This document shows, one piece after another, positions 15,393 to 22,886 of a stretch of DNA of 26,234 nucleotides. Source of the DNA: Bog-756 sp036513075 (GTDB lineage Bacteria; Actinomycetota; Acidimicrobiia; Acidimicrobiales; RAAP-2); the NCBI GenBank assembly GCA_036513075.1, contig DATBZS010000049.1:1-26234 (forward strand), given 5' to 3'. Under the pieces are notes generated by a model that was given only the letters and a program-made list of their open reading frames with translations, was not told the origin of the DNA and ran no database searches. Positions within the stretch are counted from its first letter, which is position 1. The number at the start of each line of letters is the position of its first letter. Both the position numbers and the translations under genes were made by a program.

Positions 15393-16115
15393 ATGAAGAG
15401 CGCACGACGATTGGGCGCGACAGTATGCATGTTCGGGATCGGATTGCTCGCGGCAGGGTCCGTGTTGGCCGTTCCCAGCACTGCTTTCGCAGCCGGCACC
15501 GGCTATACACCTGCGGCGCCGGCCCCGGGAGGCACAGCGACCGGCCTGCCCGGAAACGTCATCTCCTCGACCACCATCCAGCCGAGCGGTGGGACAGCGA
15601 ATGCAACAATCGGCAGCACCTCGATCACGGTCACCGTGCCGGCCGGTGCATTTAGCGGGCCCGTCCAACTGGTGATCACCGACGCCTCGTCGTCGGCCGT
15701 CGCCGCCGCCGGAGGGGCGTCCACGGTTGTCACCTTCGGGGTCGGCTTCTATGTCAATGGAACTAAAGTCACCGGGACCTTTCCAGCAGTCACCATCACG
15801 GTGTCCTCGCCATCGATCACGGCAGGATCCACCGTCTACTTCGTGACCGCATCCGGCCTCCAGGCGGTGAGCGGCGACTCGGTGACGGCAGGTTCGGCCA
15901 CCTTCACCATCACCAGCGACCCCGTCGTCGAGGTCGCCACTCCGGTGGCCGTCTCCAAGGCGGCGGGCGCGACCGCAGCCGGAGCGGCCATCACCGGGGC
16001 AACCTCCGCGCAGACCGGCAAGCCGTTCTTCCTCGAGAGCCTGATCGCCGCTGGTCTGCTCGCACTCGGAACCCTGCTCCTGGTCGGGCTGCTCGTGCGT
16101 CGGCGCACCGCCTGA
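15393..16115 (+). CDS. Secreted surface protein with sortase-like C-terminal sorting signal
   Basis: 240 aa, with GAGGAG before the ATG. A signal peptide has basic MKSARR, a hydrophobic core and a likely cut after STAFA (about residue 33). The mature region is Thr/Ser/Val-rich with alternating strands (GSTSITVTVPAGAF, VQLVITDASS, VVTFGVGFYVNGTKVTGTFP), consistent with beta-sandwich domains resembling ZU5/Ig-like modules. The C-terminus has SAQTG (205-209), then KPFFLES, a 20-residue membrane segment and RRRTA: the three-part architecture of a cell-wall sorting signal. SAQTG resembles the LAXTG motif of class E sortases except at the first position. First gene of an operon; a sortase gene lies at the far end of the locus. 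Ligand or function unknown. Confidence 0.75.
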   Translation: MKSARRLGATVCMFGIGLLAAGSVLAVPSTAFAAGTGYTPAAPAPGGTATGLPGNVISSTTIQPSGGTANATIGSTSITVTVPAGAFSGPVQLVITDASSSAVAAAGGASTVVTFGVGFYVNGTKVTGTFPAVTITVSSPSITAGSTVYFVTASGLQAVSGDSVTAGSATFTITSDPVVEVATPVAVSKAAGATAAGAAITGATSAQTGKPFFLESLIAAGLLALGTLLLVGLLVRRRTA

Positions 16116-16119
16116 GTCG

Positions 16120-17034
16120 TTGCTGACCCGGTGCCGGGTCCTCCGGCAGATTGCGGCACCCGTGGCGACAGCGTTGCTCGTCATGTGCACAGCCTGTGGA
16201 TCTGGTGGATCCGGCGCGGCCGCAACCACCACGTCGACCACCGGTGTGGTGCCGAGCGAGGTCTTTGCGGGCCCGGCCGGATTGGTCGCCGGGTCGGAGC
16301 CCCAGCCGAACGGGTTCATGTGGCTGCTGGCCCGGACCAACGGCACGGCCAATCTGCAGGAACTCAACTTGACCACCGGTCACGTCACTCTCGTGGTGCC
16401 CGCGACGTCGAGCTCGACGACGATCTCGCAGTCCCCCTCGGGTGTCATCGGGGTCGGCCTCGCCACCGCGTCGAGCGGTGCCCTCGAACTCCTGAATGGC
16501 GCCTCTGGGGCTTTGGTGGCGACGGTGCCCCTGGGAGCCCCCGTCAAGGCGGTAAGTGCCGGTGCCGACGGGACGACGTTCTACGTGCTCAATGGCAATG
16601 CCAACTCAATGAGCGTCTCACTGGTGAACTCCCAGACCGACAACGTGTCGGTCACGGTTCCCGCCCCGCTCGACACCGTGGCCATCGCCGTCGACCCGCA
16701 GGGCCAGAATCTCTTCGCCCTCCGGGCTGACGGCCGCGTCGACCAGATCACCGTCGCCACCGGGGCGGTGACGGGGAGCTTCCTGGTCGGGTCGAACCCC
16801 CTGCAGCTCACCACGTCCGACACCGGCGGCATGCTGTACGTGCTGAAGTCCTCACAAGGCGGGGCGACAGGAAATGTCAGCGTGATCGACCTCGCCACCG
16901 AGGCACAGATCAAGGCGCTTCCCGCTCCAGCCCACAGTGTCGGACTGCAGCTTTCGCCCGACGGCCGAAGTCTCTACCTCGTCGTCGGCACGCCGACCCT
17001 CGGGAACGTCCAGCAATTCGCGCTCCGGACCTAG
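16120..17034 (+). CDS. Secreted lipoprotein with YncE-like beta-propeller repeats
   Basis: 304 aa from TTG 16120, 4 nt after the preceding stop, so translation is likely coupled. The N-terminus is a lipoprotein signal: basic residues, hydrophobic core, then MCTAC with Cys26 as the probable lipidated residue (the -3 position is Cys, which is unusual). After a Thr-rich linker the sequence repeats units of about 40 residues such as SGALELLNGASGALVATVPL, TDNVSVTVPAPLDTVAIAVD, and GNVSVIDLATEAQIKALPAP followed by LSPDGRSLYLVVG. These are typical blades of YncE/surface-layer beta-propellers, usually a binding platform. No enzyme motif is visible. Co-operonic with the surface protein and two polytopic membrane proteins. 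Confidence 0.75.
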   Translation: MLTRCRVLRQIAAPVATALLVMCTACGSGGSGAAATTTSTTGVVPSEVFAGPAGLVAGSEPQPNGFMWLLARTNGTANLQELNLTTGHVTLVVPATSSSTTISQSPSGVIGVGLATASSGALELLNGASGALVATVPLGAPVKAVSAGADGTTFYVLNGNANSMSVSLVNSQTDNVSVTVPAPLDTVAIAVDPQGQNLFALRADGRVDQITVATGAVTGSFLVGSNPLQLTTSDTGGMLYVLKSSQGGATGNVSVIDLATEAQIKALPAPAHSVGLQLSPDGRSLYLVVGTPTLGNVQQFALRT

Positions 17035-17071
17035 AGGCAGTGGCCCCACGTCACCGACGGGGTAGCACCGG

Positions 17072-19195
17072 ATGACCATCGACCGGGAGGTTGTCCACGA
17101 CACTCCGACGGTCGACGTCCCACCACTGAGTATTCCAGAAGCGATTACGCCGCCCTCGGGCAGGCCGACGACCGGACTCGACGGACGACGGATCTGGTGG
17201 ACGGTGGCGGGCGTGACGGTGCTGCTGTGGGGACTCCAGCTATTCGGTTATGTCGATCTCTACCCGGTCCTCAGTGCCGCCGTGGTCGTCCTGGTGCTCT
17301 GGGGCCTCGGGACCATCGTGGCCGTGTGGCAGCCCCGTCAGGCGCCGCCGTGGGTACACCGACTCCTCGCCGGCATCACGGTGGCGCTTTCGGTCGGTGC
17401 TTTTCTCGTCTGGAGTTTCCTCCAGATCTTGGCCAGACCGGCTTACGGTACCGATGAGGTCGCCTTCGACCAGTACGCCGCCCAGCTGCTCCGGCACGGG
17501 ATGAATCCCTACACCCACTCGATGGCCCCGGCCTTCGCCCTCTTCCACGTCTCGCCCGACGGCTACACCTTTCTGCTGAACGGACACACGGTGACCGCGC
17601 TCTCCTACCCGGCGCTCTCCTTTCTGCTCTACGTCCCTTTCCTCGCCGCGGGATGGTCGACCGAACTGGCCGTTGCTGTGAATGTGCTGGCCTGGGCGGC
17701 CGGCATCGTCCTCACCTATTTCGTCCTCCCCCGACCCATCCGCCCGCTGGCCATCGTCGTCGGTAGCTTCAGCGTGTACATCGGCTATGCCGTCGGGGGC
17801 GTGACCGACGCCCTCTTCGTCCCCCTGCTGATCGGTGCCGTCTATCGCTGGGACCGGTTCACCTGGACACGCGGGCCGATGGCCTGGCTCGGTCCGGCGC
17901 TCCTCGGGTTGGCCATGGCTGTCAAACAGACGCCTTGGCTCCTATTGCCATTCCTGGTCGCCGGTGTCGCACTCGAAGCCCGACGCCTAGGAGCCCCGCG
18001 GGCCGGTCTCCTCGTGGCCGGGCGCTATCTGGCCATCGCCCTTGCCGCCTTTGCCGTACCGAACCTGCCATTCCTCGTTGCCGACCCCCACGCCTGGTTG
18101 TCCGGGGTCTTGACGCCTATCGCCAGCCATACGATCCCGGCTGGACAGGGCCTCGTCGGGCTCAGCCTCTTCCTCGGGTTGGGTGGCGGTTCGCTGGCCT
18201 CGTACACCATCGCCCTCGTCGTCGTGGCGGCCGCCCTATGGGTCATCTTCGTCGTCACCTATCCGACACTTCGGGCCTGGGCCGTGATCGCCCCGGCCCT
18301 CGTCCTCTTCTTTTCCGCCCGGTCGTTCGGCAGCTACCTCGTGACCCTCCTACCGGTCGCACTGGTGGCCGCCGCCACACTTGGCATCGATGCACCCGAG
18401 CCCGCCGTCGACTCCGTCCGCCTGGTGTCCCGGCGAACGCTTCGAGTCACGGTGGCCGGCGCCATCCTGCTGTCGGCCGTCGCTGTCGGAGCCATCTTCA
18501 CGCAGTCCGCGCCGTTGGCGGTGCGGGTCACCTCCGTGCGCACCACCGGACAGTTGGCCACCGTGGTACAGGTCGGCGTCGAGGTGACCAACACCTCGGG
18601 ACGGACCGATCAGCCGTCCTTCACCGTCGAGAGCGGAGGCCAGATCACGGCATTCTGGCTGTCCAGCGGCGGCCCGTCCTCCCTGGCACCCGGGCAGCAG
18701 GCGCACTACACCTTGTATGCCCCCAACTTCTTCGCCCAGCCGCCGATCACTGGAGGTTTCCAGGTCGTGGCGTTCGGGTCCTCGCCGGCCAGCGTGAGCC
18801 GGTCCTCGTCGTATCTGCCGACGACGCTCCACCTAGGCATCGACCCTGCCGGCGTGAGCGGAGTCATCCCGCTCGACCAGCCCGTCGTGCTTCGGGTGGC
18901 ACTGCTCGACCACCTCGACCGGCCCGTCAACGAGGCCGGGGTGCCCGTCTACCTGGGCCAGGTCATCTACGGCCAGCAGGGCCTCGTCTTCGGCCAGGCC
19001 ATCATCAACCAGGGCCAGGTGGGCCAGACCCCGGTGGTCGCCTACACCGACGCCGACGGGGTGGCCACCTTCACCGTCCGGGGCACGCAGCGGTCGGTCG
19101 ATCCCGTGTACTTCGAGGCAAACCTGGTCGACGGTCGCCAGTACTACCCCTACGGGTATTCGGACATCGTCCCCATCAGGTTCGGCGCACCGTGA
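17072..19195 (+). CDS. Polytopic GT-C/GT87-like membrane protein with exported C-terminal domain
   Basis: 707 aa. After a 40-residue cytoplasmic tail come about 11-13 membrane helices (residues about 45-470). The first long exported loop contains YGTDEVAFDQYAAQLLRHGM followed by NPYTHS, which resembles the acidic first loop of polyprenyl-phosphate-dependent GT-C mannosyl/arabinosyltransferases. A second element, MAVKQTPWLLLPFLVAGVAL, is typical of GT87/DUF2029-type proteins. The last roughly 220 residues are exported and beta-rich (VQVGVEVTNTSGRTDQPSFT, VVLRVALLDHLDRPVNEAGV, TDADGVATFTVRG), like CARDB/Big domains. I infer transfer of a sugar from a lipid carrier to an exported acceptor. The catalytic Asp assignment is tentative. 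It overlaps the next gene by GTGA. Confidence 0.7.
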   Translation: MTIDREVVHDTPTVDVPPLSIPEAITPPSGRPTTGLDGRRIWWTVAGVTVLLWGLQLFGYVDLYPVLSAAVVVLVLWGLGTIVAVWQPRQAPPWVHRLLAGITVALSVGAFLVWSFLQILARPAYGTDEVAFDQYAAQLLRHGMNPYTHSMAPAFALFHVSPDGYTFLLNGHTVTALSYPALSFLLYVPFLAAGWSTELAVAVNVLAWAAGIVLTYFVLPRPIRPLAIVVGSFSVYIGYAVGGVTDALFVPLLIGAVYRWDRFTWTRGPMAWLGPALLGLAMAVKQTPWLLLPFLVAGVALEARRLGAPRAGLLVAGRYLAIALAAFAVPNLPFLVADPHAWLSGVLTPIASHTIPAGQGLVGLSLFLGLGGGSLASYTIALVVVAAALWVIFVVTYPTLRAWAVIAPALVLFFSARSFGSYLVTLLPVALVAAATLGIDAPEPAVDSVRLVSRRTLRVTVAGAILLSAVAVGAIFTQSAPLAVRVTSVRTTGQLATVVQVGVEVTNTSGRTDQPSFTVESGGQITAFWLSSGGPSSLAPGQQAHYTLYAPNFFAQPPITGGFQVVAFGSSPASVSRSSSYLPTTLHLGIDPAGVSGVIPLDQPVVLRVALLDHLDRPVNEAGVPVYLGQVIYGQQGLVFGQAIINQGQVGQTPVVAYTDADGVATFTVRGTQRSVDPVYFEANLVDGRQYYPYGYSDIVPIRFGAP

Positions 19196-21261
19196 CCACC
19201 GTGGCGGTCGACGACTGCCCACCCGATGCTCCACCCGCGTCCGGTGATCTGGGCCAACCGCAACCCGACCGACGCGATGCCGATCGGACTCTGCGGGCGG
19301 TCCGGTGGGCCTGGGCCATCTTCGGTATCCAGCTCGTGGCCCTTCTGTCGTGGAGCGCGCTGCTGTACAGCCGGTGGGGGATGACCTGGGACTACGCCAT
19401 CCGTTACCAGGGGTGGTGGAGCATCGCCCACGGCAACATCGATCCCTACTCCACCCTTACCTCGTACTACTTCTGGCAGGACCACTTCGAGCTCATCAAC
19501 TGGCCTCTGGCTCCACTCTCTCTCCTCTGGCCGGGCGGCCTGTGGGCAGTCCTCATCCAGGACGTCATGATCGTGGGCGGCGAGCTCGGCGCCCTCTACC
19601 TGGTGGTTGACGCCGTGCGCAGGCCCGGCTGGACCTCCCGCCTGCCCGGATGGGTCGCCATCGGGCTGGTGACCGTACTCCTGGTGGCCAACCCCTGGAT
19701 CTATCAGAGTGCGTCGTTCGACTTCCACTACCAATCGGTGGGAGCCGCCTGCTTCGCCATGCTGGCCTGCCGGGAGATGATTCGAGGGAGGATGCGCCTA
19801 CTCATCTTCTGGGTGGTCCTCTGCCTGGCGTGCGGTGACATCGCCGGCACCTATCTCGCCGCGGTGGGCGTCGGGGGCATACTGGCAGGTCGGTCCGCCC
19901 GATTACGAGGAGCGGCCCTCTTGGCCGTCGGTATCGCCTGGTTCCTGGGGGTGACCTCCCTTGGCGGCGGCCGTGGATCGAGTCTCACCGGCCACTACGG
20001 GTATCTCTCCCCGCACAACGGTGACGCATCCCGTGGCAAAGTCGGCGCCCTCACACTCGTGGCCGGCGCCTTGGCACATCCGACTGCGGTCCTCGGGCAC
20101 CTGTGGCAAGCCCGCCTCAACATCTGGGCATACGCGAGTAGTTCGGGCGGCATCGGGATCTTCTCTCCGCTCGCCGTCTTACCGGCTCTCATTCTCTTCG
20201 AGAGCGGCGCGGGAACCGGCGGTGGCCTGCGGTCCATCGCCTACGAGAACTTCGGTGCGGTTCTGTTCCTGGTCCCCCTATCCGTACTCACGTTGGCATG
20301 GATCGCCCGTCAGCTCCACCACGGACCGGTGGCCTCCAGGCTGCGGCGGAACGGTGTCCGGTGGCTGCGCTCGTCCTGGGTTCCCATCGCCATCTCCGGC
20401 GTCCTCGCCGCCAACACGGTGGCCTGGGCCATCGTATGGCTCCCTCAGGTGCCCGCCCAGTGGTTACTCACGTCCTCCTCCACGGCGGCGGCACTTGATC
20501 ACGCCGCTAGCATAATTCCCCCTGACGCCGAGGTCGTGGCCTCTCAGGGGGTGGCGGGCCGATTCTGCGGCAGGCCGAACTGTTACAGCATCTTCGGTCC
20601 GTCGACGTTCCCGCTGCGCACGGCGGACACTTACTTCGTCATCACTCCCTACTCGGGCATCGAACCCGCGCCCTTGCAGTCGGAGCTCAGCATGATCGGC
20701 ACCCTGGCCGGTCCGCTGCATGCGACGCTGCTGCTCGGTCAGGACGGTGTCTGGCTGTTCCGCCTCCACGCCGCGCCCGGCCAGCGGTCGGTCTCGCTCG
20801 CCACGATGCCGACGCTTCCGGCCTGGGCTGCACAGTCGGCCACCGGACGACCATCGTTGTCCGGACCTCCCCAACAGTGGGCGATGACACTGACCGCCAC
20901 CAAACCCGGCTACCTGGTCTACGGGGCGAGCTGGAACCTCGCGCCCGGCCGCTATCAGGAGACCGTCACGCTCGCCACCACAATCCCGACCGACGTAGAG
21001 GTCTGGGATGCATCGACCGATACGCTGCTCTCCCGCCGCCTCATCCCGGCCTCGAACGGCAACATCGCCGTCCAGGCGCCCGTGACGATCGCCACACAGG
21101 GCGCCGTCGTGCCGTTCGGGGGGTGGGGTCCGTTCCGCTACCAGCCACTGTCCCCAGCCACGTCGGCCGACCGCATCGAACTTCGGGTCTGGACGCCGGG
21201 TTCGGGAGCGGTCCGGATCTACAACCTCGAGATTCAGCCACTCCCGGTAACCGGACCCTGA
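19192..21261 (+). CDS. DUF2079 polytopic membrane protein with exported C-terminal domain
   Basis: 689 aa from GTG 19192, overlapping the previous stop by 4 nt. The DUF2079 pattern (PF09852) is visible: YSRWGMTWDYAIRYQGWWSI, NIDPYSTLTSYYFWQDHFEL, INWPLAPLSLLW and SASFDFHYQSVGAACFAMLA. Here His/Asp/Glu residues sit in exported loops between about ten helices (residues about 35-430). The remaining 250 residues are predicted outside, with SIIPPDAEVVASQGVAGRFC and a beta-rich end. DUF2079 proteins are GT-C-like and may be glycosyltransferases; none is characterised to my knowledge. The frame is open far upstream into the preceding gene, but that part is an arginine-rich shadow. Together with the 17072 gene this forms a pair of linked GT-C-like proteins. 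Confidence 0.78.
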   Translation: MTTVAVDDCPPDAPPASGDLGQPQPDRRDADRTLRAVRWAWAIFGIQLVALLSWSALLYSRWGMTWDYAIRYQGWWSIAHGNIDPYSTLTSYYFWQDHFELINWPLAPLSLLWPGGLWAVLIQDVMIVGGELGALYLVVDAVRRPGWTSRLPGWVAIGLVTVLLVANPWIYQSASFDFHYQSVGAACFAMLACREMIRGRMRLLIFWVVLCLACGDIAGTYLAAVGVGGILAGRSARLRGAALLAVGIAWFLGVTSLGGGRGSSLTGHYGYLSPHNGDASRGKVGALTLVAGALAHPTAVLGHLWQARLNIWAYASSSGGIGIFSPLAVLPALILFESGAGTGGGLRSIAYENFGAVLFLVPLSVLTLAWIARQLHHGPVASRLRRNGVRWLRSSWVPIAISGVLAANTVAWAIVWLPQVPAQWLLTSSSTAAALDHAASIIPPDAEVVASQGVAGRFCGRPNCYSIFGPSTFPLRTADTYFVITPYSGIEPAPLQSELSMIGTLAGPLHATLLLGQDGVWLFRLHAAPGQRSVSLATMPTLPAWAAQSATGRPSLSGPPQQWAMTLTATKPGYLVYGASWNLAPGRYQETVTLATTIPTDVEVWDASTDTLLSRRLIPASNGNIAVQAPVTIATQGAVVPFGGWGPFRYQPLSPATSADRIELRVWTPGSGAVRIYNLEIQPLPVTGP

Positions 21262-21313
21262 ACATCCCCGTCAACCCCTTCGATCCCACCTCCGGGAATC
21301 GACCGTCGCAGGT

Positions 21314-22546
21314 TCACCCCCGGGCCATGATCCATCCGGTGACTTCGAGTACGCCGCCCGTGTCCGTGGCCGTCATGGTTATCCGGTACCGACCAGGATC
21401 GGGCCCACCGACGAGTTCGGGCATTGTGGTCAGCGAGGCCCCCGTGAAGGTGACCCCGGTGACGTCGAGAACCGGGTCGAAGGTCGAGTCGTTATGGGCG
21501 ACGGTCGCCCCGACGAGCGCCTTGGTCACGTCCAAGGGAACCGAAGGCGCCACCGCGGACCACCACAACGGTTGGTGCTGCTCGGCTGAGCGAAGGGCGG
21601 CGAAGTACAGGGCGACGACTGCGTTCTCGTCGTCGAGTGGCGCAGAGCTCTGTTGCCATGCCGCGGTCGGCGTACCGGAAATCGAGAGCGTTCCCATCGG
21701 CGCCGGGTTGTGGGCCAGGTCTAGGCCCTGGTCGGCGAGGGCCGCAGGAGCGGGCACGACCGGCGCGGTCGGCGCCGCCACCGATCCCGGCTTGGCTCCA
21801 TGGTCGACGATCGACGTGAGGCCCGCCGTCACCACAAGACGCTGCGTGGTGAGAGACAGGGCGTCCAGCGGGTAGCACGTCACGAGCAGCAGCTGAGATG
21901 CCACCGTCTGCAGCACCGGCGTACCGGCGGCAACCACGTGACTCGAACCGACGGTGTAGGTGAATGTGTGACAGGGCGTCTTCACGATCATCGCATCGCC
22001 GAACTTGAGCTGGTCCAGATGGTTGAACCAGGTCACATCGTGAGCCTCGAGCACCGTGGTTCCCGTCGGTCCGGGCCACGAACTCGCCTTGACATGACCC
22101 ACGGCCACACTCAGCTCGGCCTCGCCCGTGCCATCGACGACGGGCGCCACCAGGCCGACCGCCGGGACCTGGAGGAGGGCATCCACGTTCGGCTGACTTC
22201 CGGTCGCAACCGGAGCGGACGTTGCCGCCAGACCGTCGGTGGGCACGTTCAGGTTGCCGGCGCCTGCGGCAGTGACCGGATCCGTGCACGCCTTGGACTC
22301 ACCGGCCGCAGCGAGTGCCCGCTGCTCACGTCGGATGAGCTCGGTGCCGACCCGGTCGGTGTGGACGTGGTAGCGGTAGATCTGCACCCCGATGACGGCA
22401 CCGACGACGATGCTAGCCACACCGATGATCGCCACCAGGCGCCGGGGCCAGTGGCCCACCCTCTTCCGGGAGTGGACGTGTCGCCGGGGCCGCATGCGCA
22501 TGTACTTTTGCCGGCTCATCCCACCGGCAGCGTTCCCGACCTGCAT
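21314..22546 (-). CDS. Sortase (class D/E-like) with large C-terminal extension
   Basis: 410 aa from ATG 22546 (GGAGA 8 nt upstream). A basic N-terminus and one membrane helix (about 35-57) anchor it with the catalytic part outside. The sortase fold (about 115-250) has catalytic His169 in LEAHDVTWFNHLDQLKFGD, Cys224 in LLLVTCYPLDAL and Arg236 in TTQRLVVTA. Sortases cut a C-terminal sorting motif at Thr-Gly and join the protein to wall peptide. The layout fits class E/D housekeeping-type sortases of actinobacteria. About 150 further residues follow (PTAPVVPAPAALADQGLDLA, DDENAVVALYFAALRSAEQH, a VTGVTFTGASL strand region), unusual for a sortase. They may form an NTF2-like or other alpha-beta domain. 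Convergent to the surface-protein operon, whose first gene supplies a candidate substrate. Confidence 0.85.
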   Translation of the reverse strand: MQVGNAAGGMSRQKYMRMRPRRHVHSRKRVGHWPRRLVAIIGVASIVVGAVIGVQIYRYHVHTDRVGTELIRREQRALAAAGESKACTDPVTAAGAGNLNVPTDGLAATSAPVATGSQPNVDALLQVPAVGLVAPVVDGTGEAELSVAVGHVKASSWPGPTGTTVLEAHDVTWFNHLDQLKFGDAMIVKTPCHTFTYTVGSSHVVAAGTPVLQTVASQLLLVTCYPLDALSLTTQRLVVTAGLTSIVDHGAKPGSVAAPTAPVVPAPAALADQGLDLAHNPAPMGTLSISGTPTAAWQQSSAPLDDENAVVALYFAALRSAEQHQPLWWSAVAPSVPLDVTKALVGATVAHNDSTFDPVLDVTGVTFTGASLTTMPELVGGPDPGRYRITMTATDTGGVLEVTGWIMARG

Positions 22547-22886
22547 CCCTGCATTCTCCACCATCAGACAGCCGGTCCGAGGCGATCCACCGGCACCCAC
22601 GGTTCGCCTCGGGATCGTTCGATGGAACCCTCACTTCACCGGATCGGCCGGATGGGGTCAGGCAGGAGTCGCCCGTTTGGTCAGGACTGGTCGGTGGCAC
22701 CCAGCCCGGCCCGCAGGACGGTGGCCGATCAGGTGTCCCAGACGCAACACCCGTGGGGATGTATCGATGTCGACCGTCCATGGTCGGTGGGATGATGGCG
22801 GAACAATCGGGTACCGGGTGACGTTGAATCGTTGGCGGTCGCGGGGAAGGCTGCTGGCCAGCCAGGACGAGCACGACGGAGAGCTG
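22547..22886. other. Divergent intergenic region between sortase and MFS exporter
   Basis: 340 bp that must carry promoters for both divergent genes. The one clear element is a 16-bp palindrome with one mismatched pair, ACCGTCCATGGTCGGT (22773-22788), 98 bp before the MFS start. Open frames across it run into the MFS gene but have no start with a ribosome binding site and atypical composition. No RNA gene seen. Confidence 0.5.
22773..22788. promoter_or_regulatory. 16-bp operator-like palindrome upstream of MFS exporter
   Basis: ACCG-T-CCATGG-T-CGGT is symmetric apart from the T/T pair. Operators of this size commonly bind TetR- or MarR-type repressors of efflux pumps. No such regulator gene lies nearby, so a binding protein is speculative. 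Confidence 0.35.

Noticed and set aside
15225..16376. 383-aa minus-strand frame opposite the surface protein
   Set aside because: Gly/Arg/Asp-rich shadow; the plus strand has signal peptide, sorting signal, promoter and ribosome binding site.
17935..19191. N-terminal 419-aa extension of the DUF2079 frame
   Set aside because: Arginine/proline-rich and fully inside the 17072-19195 gene in another frame; the GTG at 19192 with GTGA overlap is the natural start.
22392..22886. Upstream extension of the MFS frame (165 aa)
   Set aside because: No membrane or conserved features, overlaps the divergent sortase gene, and ATG 22887 has a GGAGA site before it.
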